45,607 nucleotides of DNA from Geobacteraceae bacterium (GTDB lineage: Bacteria > Desulfobacterota > Desulfuromonadia > Geobacterales > Pseudopelobacteraceae): positions 1 through 45,607 of the forward strand of contig JANXYR010000012.1 of NCBI GenBank assembly GCA_025355965.1. The letters are read 5' to 3'. The stretch's first letter is position 1. Each line of letters starts with the position of its first letter. Shown here piece by piece: positions 35,220 through 43,423 of the stretch. Both the position numbers and the translations under genes were made by a program. Below the pieces are notes generated by a model that was given only the letters and a program-made list of their open reading frames with translations, searched no databases and was not told where the DNA came from.

Positions 35220-35516
35220 ATGACTGAACCGGTATACGCACTGCTGCAGGTGAAAGTGAAGGATAGGGAAAAACTGCTCGCCTATGTACAGGGGCACCTC
35301 CCCTCTTTCATACAGTACGGCGGGGAACTGGTCCTGCGGGGAGAAGGGCTCGCGCCAGTGGAAGGAAATTGGCTGCCAGAGCTGTTCGTGGTCCATCGCT
35401 GGCCGTGCGAGGCGGCCTTCCGGCAATGGCACGACTCACCCGAGTACCGTCCGTGGCTTAAACTGCGCGACGAGGCGTGCGATATAATTATCACCCTGGT
35501 CAGGGCGCTTGTATAG
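35220..35516 (+). CDS. DUF1330-family protein
   Basis: 98 residues forming a small dimeric alpha-beta barrel-type domain. VYALLQVKVKDREKLLAYV near the start, GGELVLRGEG at about 34-43 and HRWPCEAAFRQWHDSPEYRPW at about 60-80 are hallmarks of DUF1330. Function unknown. It begins 23 bp after the racemase stop. Confidence 0.78.
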   Translation: MTEPVYALLQVKVKDREKLLAYVQGHLPSFIQYGGELVLRGEGLAPVEGNWLPELFVVHRWPCEAAFRQWHDSPEYRPWLKLRDEACDIIITLVRALV

Positions 35517-35555
35517 AGTGGCAGGCACAGAGCTCTTACTTATAAGGAGGGTTCC

Positions 35556-36167
35556 ATGGAAAAGATAGACTTTAAGAAGACTTTGAAACACCTGTATCAG
35601 CCTTCGGTCAAGGAAATTGTCCGCGTCGATGTCCCGGAAATGAATTTCCTCATGATTGACGGCGAGGGAAATCCAAACAACTCGAAATCATTCAGTGATG
35701 CGATCGAAGCCCTTTATTCGGTTTCCTATACTTTGAAGTTCATGGTCAAGAAAGGGGAAATGGGGGCCGACTATGGTGTGTTGCCGCTCGAAGCCCTCTG
35801 GTGGGCTGACGACATGTCTGCATTCACTACAGGAAACAAGGATGCCTGGAAATGGACCATAATGGTTATGCAACCGGAGTTCATTACTCGAGAGATGCTA
35901 AAAGAGGCAATGGAAACGGTGGCAAAGAAGAAAAAGCCTGTTTCCCTGCCGTTGGTAAGGTTTGAAGCATTCAAGGAGGGAAAGGCCGCTCAAATACTCT
36001 ATATTGGCCCCTTCTCAGAGGAGGGACCAACAATTGAGAAGGTGCATCAGTTCATTGAAGACAACGGTAGCCATCGGATTGGTAAACACCACGAAATATA
36101 TTTAAACGATATGCGACGAGTGGCACCGGAAAAATGGAAAACTATTGTCAGGCAACCAATGTCATGA
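35556..36167 (+). CDS. GyrI-like small-molecule-binding protein
   Basis: 203 residues of the GyrI-like domain family (the BmrR/SbmC-type effector-binding fold), here without a DNA-binding domain. The region LMIDGEGNPNNSKSFSDAIEALYSVSYTLKF and the C-terminal HHEIYLNDMRRVAPEKWKTIVRQPM are typical of the stand-alone group. AGGAGG lies before the ATG. Such proteins may bind or hydrolyse toxic small molecules; the role here is unknown. Confidence 0.8.
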   Translation: MEKIDFKKTLKHLYQPSVKEIVRVDVPEMNFLMIDGEGNPNNSKSFSDAIEALYSVSYTLKFMVKKGEMGADYGVLPLEALWWADDMSAFTTGNKDAWKWTIMVMQPEFITREMLKEAMETVAKKKKPVSLPLVRFEAFKEGKAAQILYIGPFSEEGPTIEKVHQFIEDNGSHRIGKHHEIYLNDMRRVAPEKWKTIVRQPMS

Positions 36168-36229
36168 TGAAGAGAGCATATAAATCCGGAGTCGACCATG
36201 GAGTTTCAAACTCTACCGTAATGAAGGGG

Positions 36230-36502
36230 TCAGGCATGCTTCATCGGATGCTCCTTAATCCACTCTCGTAGTGCCTCGTTCATGCGGGTTTGCCACCCTT
36301 TGCCGGTGGCCTTGAACGCCGAGAGGACATCCAAATCGAAGCGGACGGTTTGCGAAGCTTTCGTCTGGCCGGACGGACGCCCCCTTCGTACAAGCTTGGC
36401 ACCTTGCATAAGGTCAGCTTTTTCAAACCAAGAGTCGGTCAATTCCGGAGCATCATCCGGATCAATCAAGGTGCTTTTTGTAACGGCTGATTTCGCGGTC
36501 AT
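36230..36502 (-). CDS. brnA: BrnA-type antitoxin
   Basis: 90 residues with a ribbon-helix-helix-like C-terminus (QTVRFDLDVLSAFKATGKGWQTRMNEALREWI) and an acidic N-terminal arm (DPDDAPELTDSWF). These are the usual features of BrnA, which neutralises BrnT and represses the operon. It overlaps the toxin gene by 41 nt and is transcribed after it, matching the known brnTA order. Confidence 0.85.
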   Translation of the reverse strand: MTAKSAVTKSTLIDPDDAPELTDSWFEKADLMQGAKLVRRGRPSGQTKASQTVRFDLDVLSAFKATGKGWQTRMNEALREWIKEHPMKHA

Positions 36503-36734
36503 TGGCGTACCTCATAGAAATAATTCGGCGAGCGTAGTTTCTCGGAGTCCAGACAATCACAACCATCCGGCTATCCAATAGTCCAACTGTGAAAAAACGC
36601 TCCTCGCCGTAATCAGAACGATCATCGCGAGCGATAAAGTGAAATCCGTCAAAAACCTTGTCGGAATCAGCAAAATCAAGACCACGCTCCAGCAGGGTCT
36701 TTTCTCTTTTCGCAGTATCGAACTCAATGATCAT
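36462..36734 (-). CDS. brnT: BrnT-type ribonuclease toxin
   Basis: 90 residues from the ATG at 36734 (MIIEFDTAKREKTLLERG); an earlier in-frame start adds 13 residues unlike the family. A RelE-like fold with SDKVFDGF, GEERFFTVGLLDSRMVVIVWT and the C-terminal RRIISMRYANDREISRY motif is standard for BrnT, an mRNA-cleaving toxin. Divergent from the sigZ-like gene. Confidence 0.85.
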   Translation of the reverse strand: MIIEFDTAKREKTLLERGLDFADSDKVFDGFHFIARDDRSDYGEERFFTVGLLDSRMVVIVWTPRNYARRIISMRYANDREISRYKKHLD

Positions 36735-36834
36735 AGATTTATACGTAACAACAAAAAAACGTTCCGTCAACATTAAATGTTACAACATAAAAGTGATAAA
36801 AATATATTGTGACTAGGCAAGGCTCCCAACAATC

Positions 36835-36863
36835 GGCAAGACCCGCTGAGGGCGGGTCTTGCC
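36835..36863. terminator. Strong hairpin between brnT and sigZ
   Basis: Perfect 12-bp arms GGCAAGACCCGC (36835-36846) and GCGGGTCTTGCC (36852-36863) with a 5-nt loop. No U-tract on either strand. It sits in the leader of the sigma factor gene, 32 bp before its ATG, so it may be an RNA regulatory structure rather than a terminator. Confidence 0.5.
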
Positions 36864-36894
36864 TCAGCCCCGTTGAACCCATGGAGAAATACCA

Positions 36895-37443
36895 ATGAAT
36901 ACCTCGGAACAAATCTGGCAAGGATATCATTCAAGGCTTCGTGCCTTTATCAAAAGCAAAATAGCAGATGACATGGCGACCGATGATATTCTTCAGAACG
37001 TATTTCTGAAAATGCATGGCGGATTGGCTTCCCTGAAGGACAAGACAAAGATGCAAAGTTGGCTGTACCAGATCGCTGGAAACGCCATCATAGATTATTA
37101 TCGCTCAAAAAAGCCCGCCGTAGAGATTCCCGAGTGGCTGCCACATCCCGAGACTGATCCCAGCGAAAAGGTCATGCAAGAGTTGTCGGATTGCCTGCAA
37201 CCCATGATACAAAGGTTGCCCGAAAACTATCGGGAGGCTGTCATTCTTTCTGAAATACAAGGATTGACGCAGAAGGAAGTAGCCCAGCTACAGGGCACTT
37301 CACTTTCTGGCGCCAAATCCCGAGTGCAGCGGGGGCGTGCCCAACTGAAAGAAATGCTGGCCGAGTGCTGCCGGCTTGAGTTTGATCATAGTGGAAGGCT
37401 CTGTGATTATGAACGCAAAGGGAAGTCTTGTGACGCTTGTTGA
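36895..37443 (+). CDS. sigZ: SigZ-like ECF sigma factor with cysteine-rich tail
   Basis: 182 residues with sigma region 2 (about 8-72: IWQGYHSRLRAFIKSKI...DDILQNVFLKMHGGL, QSWLYQIAGNAIIDYYRSKK) and region 4 (about 100-155: LPENYREAVILSEIQGLTQKEVAQLQGTSLSGAKSRVQRGRAQL). The tail after 155 has CC, C and CDAC, five cysteines in about 22 residues, suited to binding a thiophilic metal or arsenite. No anti-sigma gene follows; the arsenite methyltransferase gene does, 90 bp downstream. Start supported by GGAG eight bases before the ATG. Confidence 0.88.
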   Translation: MNTSEQIWQGYHSRLRAFIKSKIADDMATDDILQNVFLKMHGGLASLKDKTKMQSWLYQIAGNAIIDYYRSKKPAVEIPEWLPHPETDPSEKVMQELSDCLQPMIQRLPENYREAVILSEIQGLTQKEVAQLQGTSLSGAKSRVQRGRAQLKEMLAECCRLEFDHSGRLCDYERKGKSCDAC

Positions 37444-37494
37444 GAAGTGATACAGATTTTTTGCGTCTTTTTCGAAATTATTCCGTCTATAGGG

Positions 37495-37507
37495 TGAGCA
37501 TTGCTCA
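37495..37507. promoter_or_regulatory. Palindrome in arsM leader
   Basis: TGAGCA-T-TGCTCA, a perfect 6+1+6 palindrome 25 bp before arsM, just downstream of CCGTCTATAG (37483-37492). The CGTC at 37484-37487 could be the -10 core of an ECF promoter, with the palindrome as a nearby repressor site. Confidence 0.4.
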
Positions 37508-37532
37508 TAAACTCTATTGAAGGAGATTCAAA

Positions 37533-38333
37533 ATGGACAAAGTTAGGAATGACGAGATTCGCAGTGCGGTACGGGAGAATTACGGTAAAGTAGCTGAATC
37601 AGGGAACGCCGGTTGCGGTTGTTCCTCCTCTTCCTGTTGTGGATCGCCCGGTGATGTGACTGTCGCGGATATTTCGCTTGGCTTGGGATACTCCAACGAG
37701 GACGTGACAGCTGTGCCGGAAGGAGCGAACATGGGGCTAGGATGTGGCAATCCGCAGGCCATCGCCTCTTTGCAACCCGGCGAAACGGTGCTCGATCTGG
37801 GGAGCGGCGGAGGATTTGATTGTTTCCTGGCGGCGCGAGCCGTTGGCGTCAAGGGACAAGTAATCGGCGTTGATATGACCCCGGAAATGATCATAAAATC
37901 CCGCCGGAACGCGGAGAAGGCCGGCTTTGAAAACGTCGATTTTCGACTGGGGGAGTTGGAAAACCTGCCTGTAGCCGATGGGATTGTTGATGTCATCATT
38001 TCTAACTGCGTGATCAACCTTTCTCCCGAGAAAGAAAGGGTATTCAGAGAGGCATTCCGCGTATTGAAGCCGGGTGGGCGGCTGGCGGTATCCGATGTTG
38101 TTGCCACCGCTGAACTGCCCGCTGATCTTAAGAAAAATATGGCGTTCCACACCGGATGCATAGCCGGGGCATCCTATGTCCAGGAACTTGAAGCCATGTT
38201 GCATAGAACCGGTTTTGAGCAGATTCAGATCAAACCAAAGGCTGAAAGCAAATCATTTATCCGTGACTGGATGCCGGGAAGTAAGATCGAGGACTATGTG
38301 GTGTCGGCAACTATTGAGGCAATTAAAGCATAG
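37533..38333 (+). CDS. arsM: Arsenite S-adenosylmethionine methyltransferase ArsM
   Basis: 266 residues. Methylates As(III) using SAM and thiols. The Rossmann motif VLDLGSGGGFDCFLAA begins at 86. The three cysteines required for As(III) binding are at C71 (GLGCGNP), C159 (ISNCVINL) and C209 (TGCIAGA). An extra N-terminal cluster CGCSSSSCCG (28-37) is common in anaerobe ArsM proteins. GAAGGAG lies before the ATG. No arsR, arsC or efflux gene is adjacent; the SigZ-like factor upstream may control it. Confidence 0.92.
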   Translation: MDKVRNDEIRSAVRENYGKVAESGNAGCGCSSSSCCGSPGDVTVADISLGLGYSNEDVTAVPEGANMGLGCGNPQAIASLQPGETVLDLGSGGGFDCFLAARAVGVKGQVIGVDMTPEMIIKSRRNAEKAGFENVDFRLGELENLPVADGIVDVIISNCVINLSPEKERVFREAFRVLKPGGRLAVSDVVATAELPADLKKNMAFHTGCIAGASYVQELEAMLHRTGFEQIQIKPKAESKSFIRDWMPGSKIEDYVVSATIEAIKA

Positions 38334-38410
38334 ACCTTATTTTCGGTTCCAACCAGCGGGCCCGGCAACTGACGTCATAAATATTCTCTTCAGACTCACG
38401 GCCCCTGCAG

Positions 38411-39232
38411 TTAAGGGCCAGGTACGGCAGTACCGCTGCGCCGGAACTCCTTTGGTGACTGGCCGGTAAAACGGCTGAAACTTTTGGCGAAGGCGCTCAG
38501 GCTGTTGAAGCCGACGGTGTAGGCCACGTCGGTAACAGCCGCCTGCGGCAACACCAGCAGCTCCATCGCTCGCAGCATCCGGGCCTGGTGATGGAACTGC
38601 CGCCAGACAATGCCACTCTCCGCCAGAAAGCGGCGGCGGAACTGGCGCGGCGATAGCGCGGCGGTATCGGCCGCACCTTCAAGAGTCGCATTTTCCAGAT
38701 GTGCCAGGGTAAATTCCATGGCACCGCTTATCTGTCGACTCTTAGCCGCCGGGAGACGAAACGGCATCTCTTCTTTAATCCACTCCACACAGAGCAGCCC
38801 CAGAGTTTTGAAGAATGATTCAGCCAGGATATCGTCCGGATCGCGGCCCGGAGGCCAGCGCAGGGCATAGCGGACCAGTTCCCGGACCAACGGCGCGACC
38901 GAGATGATGCGGACGGCGGCATGCTCCGCTGTCACCAGTGACGGTGCGAAGAACACCGAACCGGAAAGGACGTTGTGCAGCGTCGTCCGGTGTCTGACCC
39001 CGGCAGGAATCCATGCAGCCCTCTGGGGCGGCAGCAGATAGATTCCGTTCTCCGCTTCAAGGCGCAGAGTCCCCGAAAAAGCGTACATCAGCTGGTGACG
39101 CTCGTGGGCATGCCAGTCGTAACGAATATTCCGGTCACTGTCCAGATAGGCAAACGCCTCCAGCGCCGAGGTGTCGATCCCCCTGACATCCAGCTGTTCC
39201 CTTGTTTCAACCTGTGTAAGTTCCTTAAACAT
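38411..39232 (-). CDS. AraC-family transcriptional regulator
   Basis: 273 residues. An N-terminal cupin sensor domain (about 35-95: YDWHAHERHQLMYAFSGTLRL...PPQRAAWIPAGVRHRT) is followed by a double helix-turn-helix (about 165-265: LSPRQFRRRFLAESGIVWRQFHHQARMLRAMELL...VAYTVGFNSLSAFAKSFSRFTGQSPKEFRR). Divergent from the aminotransferase gene, so that promoter is a possible target. The effector is unknown. Confidence 0.9.
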   Translation of the reverse strand: MFKELTQVETREQLDVRGIDTSALEAFAYLDSDRNIRYDWHAHERHQLMYAFSGTLRLEAENGIYLLPPQRAAWIPAGVRHRTTLHNVLSGSVFFAPSLVTAEHAAVRIISVAPLVRELVRYALRWPPGRDPDDILAESFFKTLGLLCVEWIKEEMPFRLPAAKSRQISGAMEFTLAHLENATLEGAADTAALSPRQFRRRFLAESGIVWRQFHHQARMLRAMELLVLPQAAVTDVAYTVGFNSLSAFAKSFSRFTGQSPKEFRRSGTAVPGP

Positions 39233-39353
39233 CGTGCCAGTATAGACATTTGATATATCCGATTCAAGCTGATAATTGTCCTTTATGCGTTAGACGGACA
39301 TGGCTATGGACGGTATGCTCTACTCACAAAATCTCTTGTACTGGGAGGACGTC

Positions 39354-40424
39354 ATGGAAATAGCGATTGAACCGCTACGGGAACAACAAAAGAAACGGAA
39401 AGAAACTGATCCGGCGAAGCTCGGTTTCGGCAGGCACTTCACCGACCGCATGTTGGTTGCCGACTGGAGTAAATCGAAGGAATGGCACGATGTCCGGATT
39501 GTGCCGTACGGGCCGTTCCTGCTGGATCCGTCTGCTGCGGTATTCCACTACGGGCAGGAGGTTTTCGAGGGGCTCAAGGCCTATCGCCAGGGGGATAGCA
39601 GCATCGCCCTCTTCCGTCCGGAGATGAATCTGACCCGCCTAAATCGCTCGGCGGCGCGCCTGGCCTTCCCCCCGGTGCCTGCCGAGCTGTTCCTCGAAGG
39701 AATGGATGAGCTTGCCCGGCTTGAACGCGACTGGGTGCCTGAGTCGAAAGGGACATCGCTCTACATCCGTCCGGCCCTGATTGCCACCGAGGCGGCCCTG
39801 GGGGTAAAACCGGCCGGGGAGTGCCGCTTCTTCATAATCATGTCGCCGGTGGGGGCTTACTACGCCTCCGGTTTCAAGCCGGTCAGAATTCTGGTGGAGG
39901 ATCGCCTGGTGCGCGCAGCACCGGGAGGAACGGGCGAGGCCAAGACCGGAGGCAATTACGCGGCCTCGCTGATCTCCGGCCGGGAGGCGGTCAAGCGGGG
40001 CTTCGATCAGGTTCTCTGGCTTGACGCCGTGCAGCACCGTTTCGTGGAAGAGGTCGGCGCGATGAATATCTTTTTCGTCATCGACGGCTGTCTGGTTAGC
40101 CCGCCGCTGTCAGGGTCATTTCTTGCCGGCATCACCCGTGATTCCATTATGAAGCTGGCGCCGACTCTGGGGCTGGCTGTGGCAGAGCGCCCCCTGGCCA
40201 TTGACGACCTGATGGCCGGCATCAAGAGCGGCCGCGTCCAGGAGGTATTCGGTTCCGGAACGGCGGCAGTGGTTTCTCCGGTGGGGACACTCTGCTATCG
40301 GGATGAGCTGGTCACCATCGGCGATGGCTCGGCGGGTAAGGTGACGCAGTTGCTGTACGATTCCCTGACCGACATTCAGTATGGCCGCTCACCCGACCGG
40401 TTCGGCTGGATGCATAAACTCTGA
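39354..40424 (+). CDS. ilvE: Branched-chain amino-acid aminotransferase
   Basis: 356 residues from the ATG at 39354, chosen for GGGAGG five bases upstream; an earlier in-frame ATG adds 18 residues. Fold type IV PLP enzyme that transfers amino groups between branched-chain 2-oxoacids and glutamate. PLP lysine K197 is in GEAKTGGNYAASL. Its length and HFTDRMLVADW N-terminus place it in the longer (BCAT-II, eukaryote-like) group. Single gene next to a divergent AraC regulator. Confidence 0.92.
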   Translation: MEIAIEPLREQQKKRKETDPAKLGFGRHFTDRMLVADWSKSKEWHDVRIVPYGPFLLDPSAAVFHYGQEVFEGLKAYRQGDSSIALFRPEMNLTRLNRSAARLAFPPVPAELFLEGMDELARLERDWVPESKGTSLYIRPALIATEAALGVKPAGECRFFIIMSPVGAYYASGFKPVRILVEDRLVRAAPGGTGEAKTGGNYAASLISGREAVKRGFDQVLWLDAVQHRFVEEVGAMNIFFVIDGCLVSPPLSGSFLAGITRDSIMKLAPTLGLAVAERPLAIDDLMAGIKSGRVQEVFGSGTAAVVSPVGTLCYRDELVTIGDGSAGKVTQLLYDSLTDIQYGRSPDRFGWMHKL

Positions 40425-40532
40425 AGTGGGAGCGGGGCGCGAGTTCTGGGGACATCCATACTTAATTCAACATTAGAAAATAAATTGGTCACACTACCAC
40501 TTGATGGGATTAAATGCTCATTAGTCAGGATA

Positions 40533-40541
40533 TGGTATAAT
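40533..40541 (+). promoter_or_regulatory. Extended -10 promoter for the small HTH gene
   Basis: TGGTATAAT combines a TGn extension with a consensus TATAAT (40536-40541), 36 bp before the HTH gene. The -35 region is poor, as is usual for extended -10 promoters. Confidence 0.55.
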
Positions 40542-40576
40542 TTGCTGAAATCATCCTGTGTTAAAGGAGAACAGCC

Positions 40577-40759
40577 ATGTCATTAACAAAAAACTGGTAC
40601 ACAATCGATGAAGCTGCTTCCAAGTACGGTCTTTCCACTAAGCAGCTTCAAAAATGGGTTGAAGATGGGTTGGTTCGTACTGAAGGAGAGAAAGGTAAGG
40701 TTACCATGCTTAATGGCGATGACATTGCGCTGGAATTGCAACTGATCCCTTCGGTATAA
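40577..40759 (+). CDS. 60-residue MerR/excisionase-type HTH protein
   Basis: A very small protein made almost wholly of one winged helix-turn-helix: WYTIDEAASKYGLSTKQLQKWVEDGLVRTEGEKGKV. It resembles MerR N-terminal or excisionase domains and probably binds DNA without an effector domain. AAAGGAG lies before the ATG and there is a good extended -10 promoter. No integrase gene is nearby, so a phage origin is not supported. A small membrane protein gene follows four bases later. Confidence 0.72.
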   Translation: MSLTKNWYTIDEAASKYGLSTKQLQKWVEDGLVRTEGEKGKVTMLNGDDIALELQLIPSV

Positions 40760-40763
40760 TTCC

Positions 40764-40949
40764 GTGAAGCTGTTTATTACTAAAATATGGAACTGGTGGG
40801 ATGTTGCTATCCTTAAGTGGTGCTGTCTACTGTATGGTGTTGCCGCGGGCGCTTACTTTCATGAGGTTGTTATGCCGTACATCTGGATCGTGCTTGTGGT
40901 AGCAATCCTGCTGACGATTAGGCCTGCAATAGCTTACTGGAAAGATTGA
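40764..40949 (+). CDS. 61-residue small membrane protein
   Basis: GTG start 4 bp after the HTH gene stop, probably translationally coupled. Two hydrophobic segments: ILKWCCLLYGVAAGAYF (about 17-33) and YIWIVLVVAILLTI (about 39-52). Family not recognised. The linkage suggests it is co-expressed with the HTH protein. Confidence 0.55.
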   Translation: MKLFITKIWNWWDVAILKWCCLLYGVAAGAYFHEVVMPYIWIVLVVAILLTIRPAIAYWKD

Positions 40950-41000
40950 CACTCCTCATGTGGAATCCTCAGAGGGAGCCTAGTACCAGTAGCATCTAAA

Positions 41001-41045
41001 TCTCTCCTTACCTAAGCGGGGAAGCCTTGAAGTCTCCCCTTAGCC
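41001..41045. repeat. Degenerate hairpin repeat relative
   Basis: TCTCTCCTTACCTAAGCGGG and CTCCCCTTAGCC echo the element at 19558-19651, sharing the CTTACCTAAG core. GGGGA can pair with TCCCC. The rest of the 220-bp spacer (40950-41168) shows no gene. Confidence 0.4.
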
Positions 41046-41168
41046 GATCATCAGTGCCCCGCAGCAGACATGCCCTTCAGGCAGAGCAAGGAGCTCCAGC
41101 CGGAATCTTATTGTGACTTGCAAAATGCAAGTTGCTATGGGAAAAACAGGGTACAGGAGGGACATCAT

Positions 41169-41513
41169 ATGAGCAAAATGAATACCGCAATCTTTCCACA
41201 ACCAATCAGGGACCTTCCTGAAGCGGATATACCGCTTGAAGGAGTTAAGGCGTATCTTTCACAGTCGGATTCACACCAGATAATATTCATGGAATTTGAA
41301 AAAGACGTAGATTTGCCGGAACATTCCCACGCTGCGCAGATTGGCATCGTTTTAGAAGGTACAATCGAACTGACGGTTGCCGGCGAAAAAACAACCTATA
41401 CCAGAGGTGATAGATACTACATTCCTGACGGTGTGCTGCATTCAGGAAAAATCTCTGCCGGGTATGCTGATATCACCTTTTTTAATGAACCTGATAGATA
41501 TTTCAGAAAATAA
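41169..41513 (+). CDS. Cupin-domain protein
   Basis: 114 residues from the ATG at 41169, with AGGAGG upstream. A single cupin barrel: motif 1 is LPEHSHAAQIGIVLEGTIEL (two metal-ligand histidines and a glutamate) and motif 2 is YYIPDGVLHSGKI. Probably a metal-dependent small enzyme or sensor; the substrate is unknown. An in-frame start about 33 codons earlier lacks a ribosome-binding site. The next gene, an MFS transporter, begins 43 bp later. Confidence 0.82.
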   Translation: MSKMNTAIFPQPIRDLPEADIPLEGVKAYLSQSDSHQIIFMEFEKDVDLPEHSHAAQIGIVLEGTIELTVAGEKTTYTRGDRYYIPDGVLHSGKISAGYADITFFNEPDRYFRK

Positions 41514-41556
41514 GATCCGCGGCCAAAGTATCGCATAAGCTGCAACAGGAATCTTT

Positions 41557-42810
41557 ATGAACAGCTCTGCTTCAAACAATCGCAAGCGATGGACAATTTT
41601 CGCCACATTGGCGCTGATGTACATTCTAGTCTATTTTTATCGTGTTTCGATGGCGGTTGTAGCTGGTGATATCACGCGTGAACTGCACCTGACACCGGAA
41701 CAGCTGGGCTCTCTCTCCGGGGTGCTTTTCTACGTTTATGCCGCCGCCCAGATCCCTCTGGGGCCGATGATAGATCGTTTGGGGAGTAGGCTGGTCATCA
41801 GCGGCTGTGGAATTTTGACCACACTTGGAGGAATTCTTTTTTCACAGGCCGATACGCTTGCAGTCGCCATGATCGCCCGGGTGCTGATCGGTATCGGCAC
41901 CGCATCCGTGTTGATGGCGACCTTTACGCTTTTCAGCCACTGGTTCAGCAAACAGGAGTTCGGCCGGGTCTCCGGTTTCATGGTCGCACTCGGAAACCTT
42001 GGCAATCTGGCTGCCACGGCACCTCTTGCTCTGGCCGTCGGAGCCTTCGGCTGGCGGAATTCGTTTCTTGTTGCCGGTGTCGTACAAGCTCTGGTGACGC
42101 TGCTGGTCTTCAGCAAAGTACAGGACAAGCCAGACAAAAGCATAGACCATGAAGAGTTTGAATCACCTGCTAAAGCCGGAATGATGGCGGCCTGGGGCGA
42201 AATTTTCGGAACTCGCGATTTTTGGTTGTTGGGAATTCTTGCGTTTTTCTGGTATGGCAATTATCTGGCGCTGCAAGCGTTATGGGGAGGGCCATATTTG
42301 ATGGAGGTGCTGCGTCTTTCTCGCCAGGCTGCCGGCGGCATGCTGATGTTCACCTCATTCGGATTTATTGTCGGCAGCTCATTCATAGATACCGTTGCAC
42401 GGCGTTTTTTCAGATCCTACAAGAAAACATTGCTGGCTGGCCAGTTGGCTTTGCTGCTGTTGATGACGGCTTTTTTGGGGTGGGCGGAAGCTGTGCCGCA
42501 ACCGCTGCTGGCAGGGGTGTTTTTTACCATCGGGTTGGCCGTCTCCAGTGGAGTGATGATTTATCCGATAATCCGCTCCATGTTCCGGGTGAACATCGTC
42601 GGCACGGCGCTGACGTCGCTCAACTTTTATGTATTGATGGGGGCTGCGGTGACGCAGCAGATCATGGGGGTCATTGTTGGATCGTTCGGCGATAAGGCTG
42701 GCAGCATATCGGCTGTGGGTCTTCATACAGCTTTTATATTTCCTATAGTGGGCCTGTCGCTCTCCATAGCCCTGTATTCACGGGCAGGGGAATATGGCCA
42801 ACTGGGTTGA
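41557..42810 (+). CDS. MFS transporter
   Basis: 417 residues with twelve helices. N-terminal YILVYFYRVSMAVVAGDI, loop 2-3 GPMIDRLGSRLVI and the central hydrophilic linker (about 185-215) are standard for the major facilitator superfamily, nearest to the organic-anion/phosphate and aromatic-acid branches. Likely exports or imports an organic acid or similar; not assignable. Ends 10 bp from the convergent DUF2062 gene. Confidence 0.85.
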   Translation: MNSSASNNRKRWTIFATLALMYILVYFYRVSMAVVAGDITRELHLTPEQLGSLSGVLFYVYAAAQIPLGPMIDRLGSRLVISGCGILTTLGGILFSQADTLAVAMIARVLIGIGTASVLMATFTLFSHWFSKQEFGRVSGFMVALGNLGNLAATAPLALAVGAFGWRNSFLVAGVVQALVTLLVFSKVQDKPDKSIDHEEFESPAKAGMMAAWGEIFGTRDFWLLGILAFFWYGNYLALQALWGGPYLMEVLRLSRQAAGGMLMFTSFGFIVGSSFIDTVARRFFRSYKKTLLAGQLALLLLMTAFLGWAEAVPQPLLAGVFFTIGLAVSSGVMIYPIIRSMFRVNIVGTALTSLNFYVLMGAAVTQQIMGVIVGSFGDKAGSISAVGLHTAFIFPIVGLSLSIALYSRAGEYGQLG

Positions 42811-42820
42811 TCCTCTTCCA

Positions 42821-43303
42821 TTAATCCAGCTCTTCCCCCACCACTTCCATCTCCCGCGTAATCTCCGCCAGAGCAGCATCCTTACGTCTGAAAACCGTTA
42901 CCAACCAGTAGCATATGAAGTAGGACGCCACCGCCGCAAAGAACCCGATGATGGAGCTTCCCAGCAGGATGGACTTTGCATAGGGCTGGAGACTTTGCCA
43001 GTCAAGATTTGTAAAAGTCAGCGCTTTGGCTGGCTTCCCTCGAAGAAATCTACCCAGGTTGTAGCTGGCGACCAGGATTGGTACCACCGTAAACGGCGTG
43101 TTTACCCAGGCGCCGGTAATACAGGTTACTTTGTTGAGACGAAAAATAAAGGCCAAAGCAATGGCCAGTGGCGTATGTAAGCCGAAGAAGGGTGTAAAAC
43201 TAATAAAAACGCCTACGGCAAAACCGGCGGAAATGTGGCCGGGGTGGGCATCCAGGGAAAGTATTTTTTTGAATTGCAGTTTAATCTTGTCAATAGATAT
43301 CAC
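42821..43303 (-). CDS. DUF2062-family membrane protein
   Basis: 160 residues starting with GTG (GAGG five bases upstream). Motif GHISAGFAVGVFISFTPFFGLHTPLA (about 21-46) followed by a second WVNTPFTVVPIL segment defines DUF2062. Three or four hydrophobic stretches indicate a membrane protein; the C-terminus is charged. The family function is unknown. Divergent from mtnP. Confidence 0.85.
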   Translation of the reverse strand: MISIDKIKLQFKKILSLDAHPGHISAGFAVGVFISFTPFFGLHTPLAIALAFIFRLNKVTCITGAWVNTPFTVVPILVASYNLGRFLRGKPAKALTFTNLDWQSLQPYAKSILLGSSIIGFFAAVASYFICYWLVTVFRRKDAALAEITREMEVVGEELD

Positions 43304-43423
43304 GGTGGCCTCGATTGGCGGCCACTTTACGATTATGAGGTCACTTTTGTCAATTTAATAGGCTTCACGATCACATTCATCTCTGTTATAAGAAATAAAC
43401 AGCAAAAGAAAGGAATTAACAAC

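Noticed and set aside
40577-40759. Phage excisionase
   Set aside because: The HTH resembles excisionases, but no integrase, attachment site or phage gene is present nearby.
43235-43423. Upstream start for mtnP
   Set aside because: The extra residues are unlike the family and overlap the divergent DUF2062 gene; the ATG at 43424 has a ribosome-binding site and the family N-terminus.
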